Notes under the pieces: model-generated
What the model saw: only the letters and a program-made list of their open reading frames with translations
The model's database searches: none
What the model was told of the DNA's origin: nothing
Part shown: positions 49,201-55,200 of the stretch, piece by piece
How the letters are laid out: every line of letters begins with the position of its first letter
Position numbering within the stretch: position 1 is the stretch's first letter
Assembly: GCA_034769895.1 (NCBI GenBank)
Contig: CM068372.1
Span: 233,758,843-233,822,842, forward strand
DNA from: Magicicada septendecula
Lineage: Eukaryota; Arthropoda; Insecta; Hemiptera; Cicadidae
Direction: 5' to 3'
DNA: 64,000 nucleotides
Program-made: the position numbers and the translations under genes

Positions 49201-52200
49201 TTAAATTTAACAGAAACAAAGATTACAGAAATGAACATAAATTATTAGGGAAAAGTTTAAAATATGCAACAAAATCAAACATAGATAAAGAAAATACAAT
49301 AATAGAATGTGAAGAAATAATCGATAAAATAAAAAATGAAGAAACTAAAAAACAATTAAGAAGTGAAGTAAAAGAAATAGTAGAAAAAATATGTAAGAAA
49401 AACAAAAATGTAAGAAATAAAAACGAAACACAAATAAAAAGAAATATAAGAGAATTAAAAAAGAAAATCACGGAGAACAATTTGATAGTTATAAAAGCCG
49501 ATAAAGGTAACACAGCAGTGGTAATGAACAAAAGAGATTATATCGAAAAAGCAGAACAATTTATACAAAAAAGACCATATAAAGAAATAAAATATGATTA
49601 CACAAGTAAATTTCAAGCACAAACAAAGAAATTGATAAAAAAGACAACATATTTAACAGAATGGCAAAAGAAACAAAAAATAGAACATAATCCTGAAGCT
49701 CCAAAATTTAGATGTCAAATTAAGTTACATAAAAAAGAAATGCCATTAAGACCTATAGTATCATTTATAAATTCGCCAACATACAAAATATCAAAAGAAA
49801 TAAGTAAAAGAATCAAAATGGCATATGAAAAAGATGAAATCCACAGTATAGAAAATAGCAAAAAGGTAATAGAAAGATTAAAAGAAATAACCGTAACAAA
49901 TAAGACAAAATTAATGTCATTAGATATAAAAGATATGTACACTAACATACCAATAGCAAAAACAGTAGAAATAATAAAGAGAAAAACAAATTAAGTAATG
50001 TAGAATGGAAAAACGAAATAATAAAAGGATTAGAATTATGCCTAAGCCAGAACTACTTCAGATTTAATAACAAATTTTACATACAAGAAAATGGATTACC
50101 AATGGGATCACCGCTTTCACCATTAATGGCAGAGATATTCATGAATAGCTTTGAAATCAAAATTTTAAAAGATATAGATAAAGAAAGAAGAATTAAAAAA
50201 TGGATCAGGTATGTAGATGACATACTAATAGTTTGGGAAGGCGAAGTAAATGAATTTAAAAAATTTATGGAAGAACTAAATAACATAGAAAAAACAATAA
50301 AATTTCAAGAAGAAATTGGAGGATTAGAAATTAATTTCTTGGATATCAATATAAAAATTGAAGATAAACTCAAATTCGATAATATAGGAAAGAAACATAC
50401 TCAGATTTAATAATTCCACAAGAATCATATCATCCAGTCAATTATAAAATGGCAGCATTAAATTCCTTTTGCTATAGAGCTATAAATTATCTAGAAAATG
50501 AAGAACTCAAACAAAAAGAATTAAAGAAAATACAACAAATAGCAAAAAATAATAATTACAACTCTAAAATAATTAATAGAATAGTTAAGAAAATAGAGGA
50601 AAATAGAGAAATAGAAAAGAACAAAAAAGAAAAAACAAATGAAGAAAAGAAATATAAAGGAGCAATAACATACATAGGATATCAAACAAAAATGTTACAA
50701 AAATGCTTCGAAAAATATGAAATACAGATAGGAATAAAGAAAACGAAAAATGTATTCGAATATATAAAAAATGCTAAAACAGAAGAAATTCCATTAACAG
50801 AAAAAAGCGGCGTATACAAATTAAAATGTGGGGAATGTAATAAGATATATCTGGGCGAAACTGGAAGAAAATTTAAAATTCGAATGAATGAACACGCAAA
50901 AGGAGAAAGGGTTAGAGTAACGAACTCACTATATGCAAGATATTTCAATGAATCAGGCCATAAATTCATAAATCCAAATGAAAATATGGAAATAATCAAA
51001 ATAGAAAACAATCCGCAAAAAAGAAAACTAATAGAAGAACTAGAAATACTTAAAGTTAAAAAAGAAGATAAAAATAAATTAATGAATATAAAAGTGGATT
51101 TTACAAATGAAGAAATATTTTATTATATATTAAACAATAAATTAAAATAATAAGAATAACACACTAAAAATGACGAAATGTAAAAGGTTACAAAAAAATT
51201 ATAAGTTAAGAATGAAGAAATTAACGGGAGATTCTTAAAACAATTTGACGGACGTTAGAAAAATGCCTAACCGAAAAATGTAGACAAAGTTCCCGTGAAG
51301 AGCGGCAGCAGCTAGAACCAATAGGAGAGGCGATGACATAAGGGGAGGGGCCTAAAGTATAAAAGCCTACAACGTACAGTAGATAGACGTTGTTGAAGAC
51401 CTGATGATGTCAGTGATGACGAAAAGCTTAGTCGAACAATAAAAATTATAGCAGTTAGCAAATTCATAAAAGAAATAGTAAAAATAAAATAATTATATAT
51501 TTAACTTTACTTAGTAATGTAGTTTGAAAACAATTGGAATATGATGCACTTTTTTACACTTTCATGGGTTGCAGATTACAGGCTTATACAATTAATTATT
51601 CACTTTAATATATACCTATTTTAGCTATCGGGTTGTAATGCTTCATAATATTGTACCTGTACATTCAATTTAGTTGAACTGCTACATTTGTTGAGCCTAA
51701 TAAAGCTAATTTAGTATAGCAATTTAAATTATTACAGAAACTTCCTGTGTGTTTCCTTGCCTTCTGATTAAAATTTTTTGTGTCCAAAAGCCTAACACTG
51801 AGCATGTTTTGTCCATTCCATGACAGTAAAAAAAATACACAAAACTGGAGGTTAATATCCAGAAATCCACTTGAAGTTGTAAATTTCTTTACAGAATACC
51901 AAGTTAAAGTACATATTCCACTTTATCTTGCTGGGTTGAATGTAACAATTTAAACTTCTTAGTTTCTTAATTTGTCTTCTGAGGAAAGTGTTTTAAAATT
52001 AATTTTTAGAATGTTGTTTACACTACTCTCTGTTATTTTTTGCACAGAACGTTATAGTATTTTTAAAATGTAGCAATATAAATAACACAAAGTAAAAAAG
52101 AGAGAAACTTGATTACAAATACTCTCAGTACAATACTTCACACGTGGTTGTTGAATGCACACTGCCAACAAGTGAGAGAGCCATCTTAAGTAAACCTCGT

Positions 52201-55200
52201 GTCGTATTTGTAATGTACAGAAACCATTCAGCTAGGTTCGTTTTTACTAATGTAAGTTAAATATGAGCAGTGGCTCACCTGGTGTGAGCCTCTACCAACT
52301 TGTGCACTCAGTAGATGATATTAACGGTGTGTGCTATTACGAGGGCAGTCCAGAAAGTAACTTACGTTTTAGAATAAGTAATAAAAAAAAATGAAAAATT
52401 TTTTATTTACACACTTGAAAACTACATTCTTAGACTATTTTTCCACATAGTCTCCATTCAAGTTTAAACACTTATCGTAACGATTTACGAGTTTTTGAAA
52501 GCCCTCGTCATAGAAATCTGCCCCCTGCGATTTCAGCCATTCATTAACGCCTGCCTTCAGCTCTTCGTCGTCTTCAAAGCGCTGCATTGCCAGCCACTTT
52601 TTCATACGCATGAACAGGTGATAATCGCTCGGTGCCAGATCAGGGCTGTATGGGGGATGATTGAAAATCTTCCATCCAAATTTTCACTGAAGTTCTTGCG
52701 TTCGTGCTGCTGTATGCGGTCGGGCGTTGTCGTGGAAGAACAATACCCCGGAGCTCAACTTACCGCGTCGCTTGTTTTTGATTTCTCTCCGCAGCTTTTT
52801 TAAGGTTTCACAGTAAACCTCGGAGTTGATTGTGGTACCCCGTTCCATAAACTCTACCAGGAGAACCCCTTTTCTGTCCCAAAAACTGTCATCATCATTT
52901 TCCTTGTTGACAAGGTCTGCAAACACTTACTCGGTTTTTTGGGTGAGTAAGTATGGCCCCATTCCATGGATTGATTTTTTGTTTCACAATTAACATACCT
53001 AACCCAGGTTTCATCCCCCATTACAATACGGTCCAGTAGAGAATCACCATCCTTGTCATAGGCATCAAGAAATGACAGTGCTGATGCCATCTGCTGGTTT
53101 TTGTGCATTTCTGTAAGCATTTTCGGAACCCATCGCGCACAAAACTTATGGTAACCAAGCTTTATCGTGACAACTTCATGAACCAAACTACGGAAACTCA
53201 TGTGATAGCTCAGTAATCATAAAGCGGCGATTTTCACGGATTTTTTTATTGATTTTCTCCACCAGTTTGTCAGTAAGAACACTCGGCCGGCCACTTCGCT
53301 CATCATCGTGCACATTGGTGCGCCCATTTTTAAACATAAAAAATGTTTGGGCAGCACTAGCCCCACCCCATCGCTGCCCACACTGAAAAGTAAGTTACTT
53401 TCTGGACTGCCCTCGTATTAGAATAGTTGTAGGCCTAACAGTACATGTGGCTTACACTATATGATGTTATATAGTTGTACAATAAAATAATATTAAAAAA
53501 CATTAATTTGAGAAAGTTTATGACCTAATAGTTATTGTTTCCCAATAAATGTGACTGGGAACCTCGAGCCCTTGAGCCCCTAGGCAGCAGCCACCACGGT
53601 ATGCTTCATACATGTCATAAAATGTTGTTTACTCCTATGCATCGAGTTAAGAACAAAAAATTAACTTGTACATTGTAAACAAAGAATTTCAGGACTCGTT
53701 ATTGTTCAGGTTGATGAAGATGTGGATTGGAAGTTAATGAAGCCAGAAATATTTGCAACTATCATGGATTTTTTTGCAAGTGGACTTCCCATCTTAACAG
53801 ATGCTAAACCATCATCTGATACTCGTATGTATTATTATAATATGTTTAATAAGCACCATTATGGAATTATAATAATATAATTAAATTTATTTTGTATGAG
53901 TGTACCATTGCTTACACCTTCTTTAGTTATGATGTCTTTAAGACTCAGTTTTATAACATATAGTGAAATTCCAAGATGTACACGCATATAGTAGATATAT
54001 GATACTTGAACCTCTCAATAAATATCGACAAAAATTAAAGTACTGTTGTACTTTTTGTGTGTATGTGTGTGACTACAGAAATAGACATCAGTACAAAGAG
54101 ATGTAGGAAATACCAGAAAATTTTTGGTGAATAGGATAAAACTCAAGTTATAATTATAAGAATTAAAATGAAAATCCTTTACAAAGAAAGACAAAGCATT
54201 ATCTGTGTTTATGAGTAATCACAGTTGAATTACTGAATGTAGCATTATTACTGTTATTTTTGAATAGTCAGTTATTTGCAGTGTATGTATGATTGTTGTA
54301 GAAATCAATGAAGACGATGATGAAACAGTTCAGATGATTAAAGAACTTCTTGACACAAGAATCAGGCCAACAGTTCAGGAAGATGGTGGAGACATTGTTT
54401 TTATGGTTAGTATTATACACAAAATAATTAATATAAAATGAATACATAACATAGATTCGTAAAATAAAATAAATATCCACTTGTAGAAGAAATCCGGTAT
54501 TGTATTTATGCAATATAGTATAATATAATATAAAACAGCTGCAAGAACTTGAAGAGTTACAACAAGAAAGCTACAAGTAAAATATTAATTTGTGCACAAA
54601 ATAATTTTCATAATTTTATTTGCCCAAATTTAAGTTTCATCTCCCCTCTTGGGTATTGCTCTGTACCTTACCAACTTTGTATAGGAATGCTGGCTCTTTC
54701 TTTTGTGTGTCTTGAAGGTAATAGTTCAGCTGTTCACTGATTGGTTTAAAAAATTAATGTCTATACAGAAAAAGACAAGAAAGGTTTGTTACTGGTATAA
54801 CTATACATAAAGCCAAAAAAGTAGACTTTATTATTTATTTATTTTATTTTATTCAAATATCTTCCAATTGTGAAGTGTAGGGAACAGGACAGTTGCAAGA
54901 TGTCAAAATACAAAATAAATCATGACTCGTATAACATGAAACTTAATGTTACATTGTTCATAAGCATATCACAAATGTGTGCGCACGCACACACAGAGTA
55001 AACATCCTACATTACTCAATAAGTCCAATACAAAAAGTAACATCATTGTACATCTTTATACTACTTTGATCTGATTAAAATGCTAATATTAAGTAAATCC
55101 CCTATATCATAAAGCATATCTCCAAAATTCTTATGTGCATGACTTTGTTTCAATCTTTTCACTTGCACGTCTTCCCTAATATCATCCCACTTTATTTCTC

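Larger units (their letters stand above)
48889..51480 (+). mobile_element. Penelope-like element, copy B
   Basis: Plus-strand copy, 5'-truncated at tatggataaaac (coding WIKLEI, aligned with [11 protein letters not shown] in the element at 18926-24201). It runs to a 3' end near 51480 that mirrors 43392. The first about 70 bases repeat tatggataaaa three times at the junction with copy A. Confidence 0.92.
14822..53709 (+). other. NFU1 intron 3, 38.9 kb, filled with transposons
   Basis: The donor at 14822 and the acceptor ttgttcag (ending 53709) are in matching phase 0, and exons 3 and 4 encode adjacent parts of NFU1 (FITVTK then [15 protein letters not shown]). At least twelve separate insertions lie between them, several nested. 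No host exon was recognised inside. Confidence 0.9.

Noticed and set aside
48472-49531. Long hydrophobic ORFs (143 and 102 residues) that look like membrane proteins
   Set aside because: They are antisense frames of the Lys/Asn-rich Penelope coding sequence, and the pair is identical because the Penelope copies are inverted duplicates.
53693-53709. Earlier acceptor (ttcag at 53692) for NFU1 exon 4
   Set aside because: It would put exon 4 out of frame in phase 0. The acceptor at 53709 gives VDEDVDW, which matches the family.
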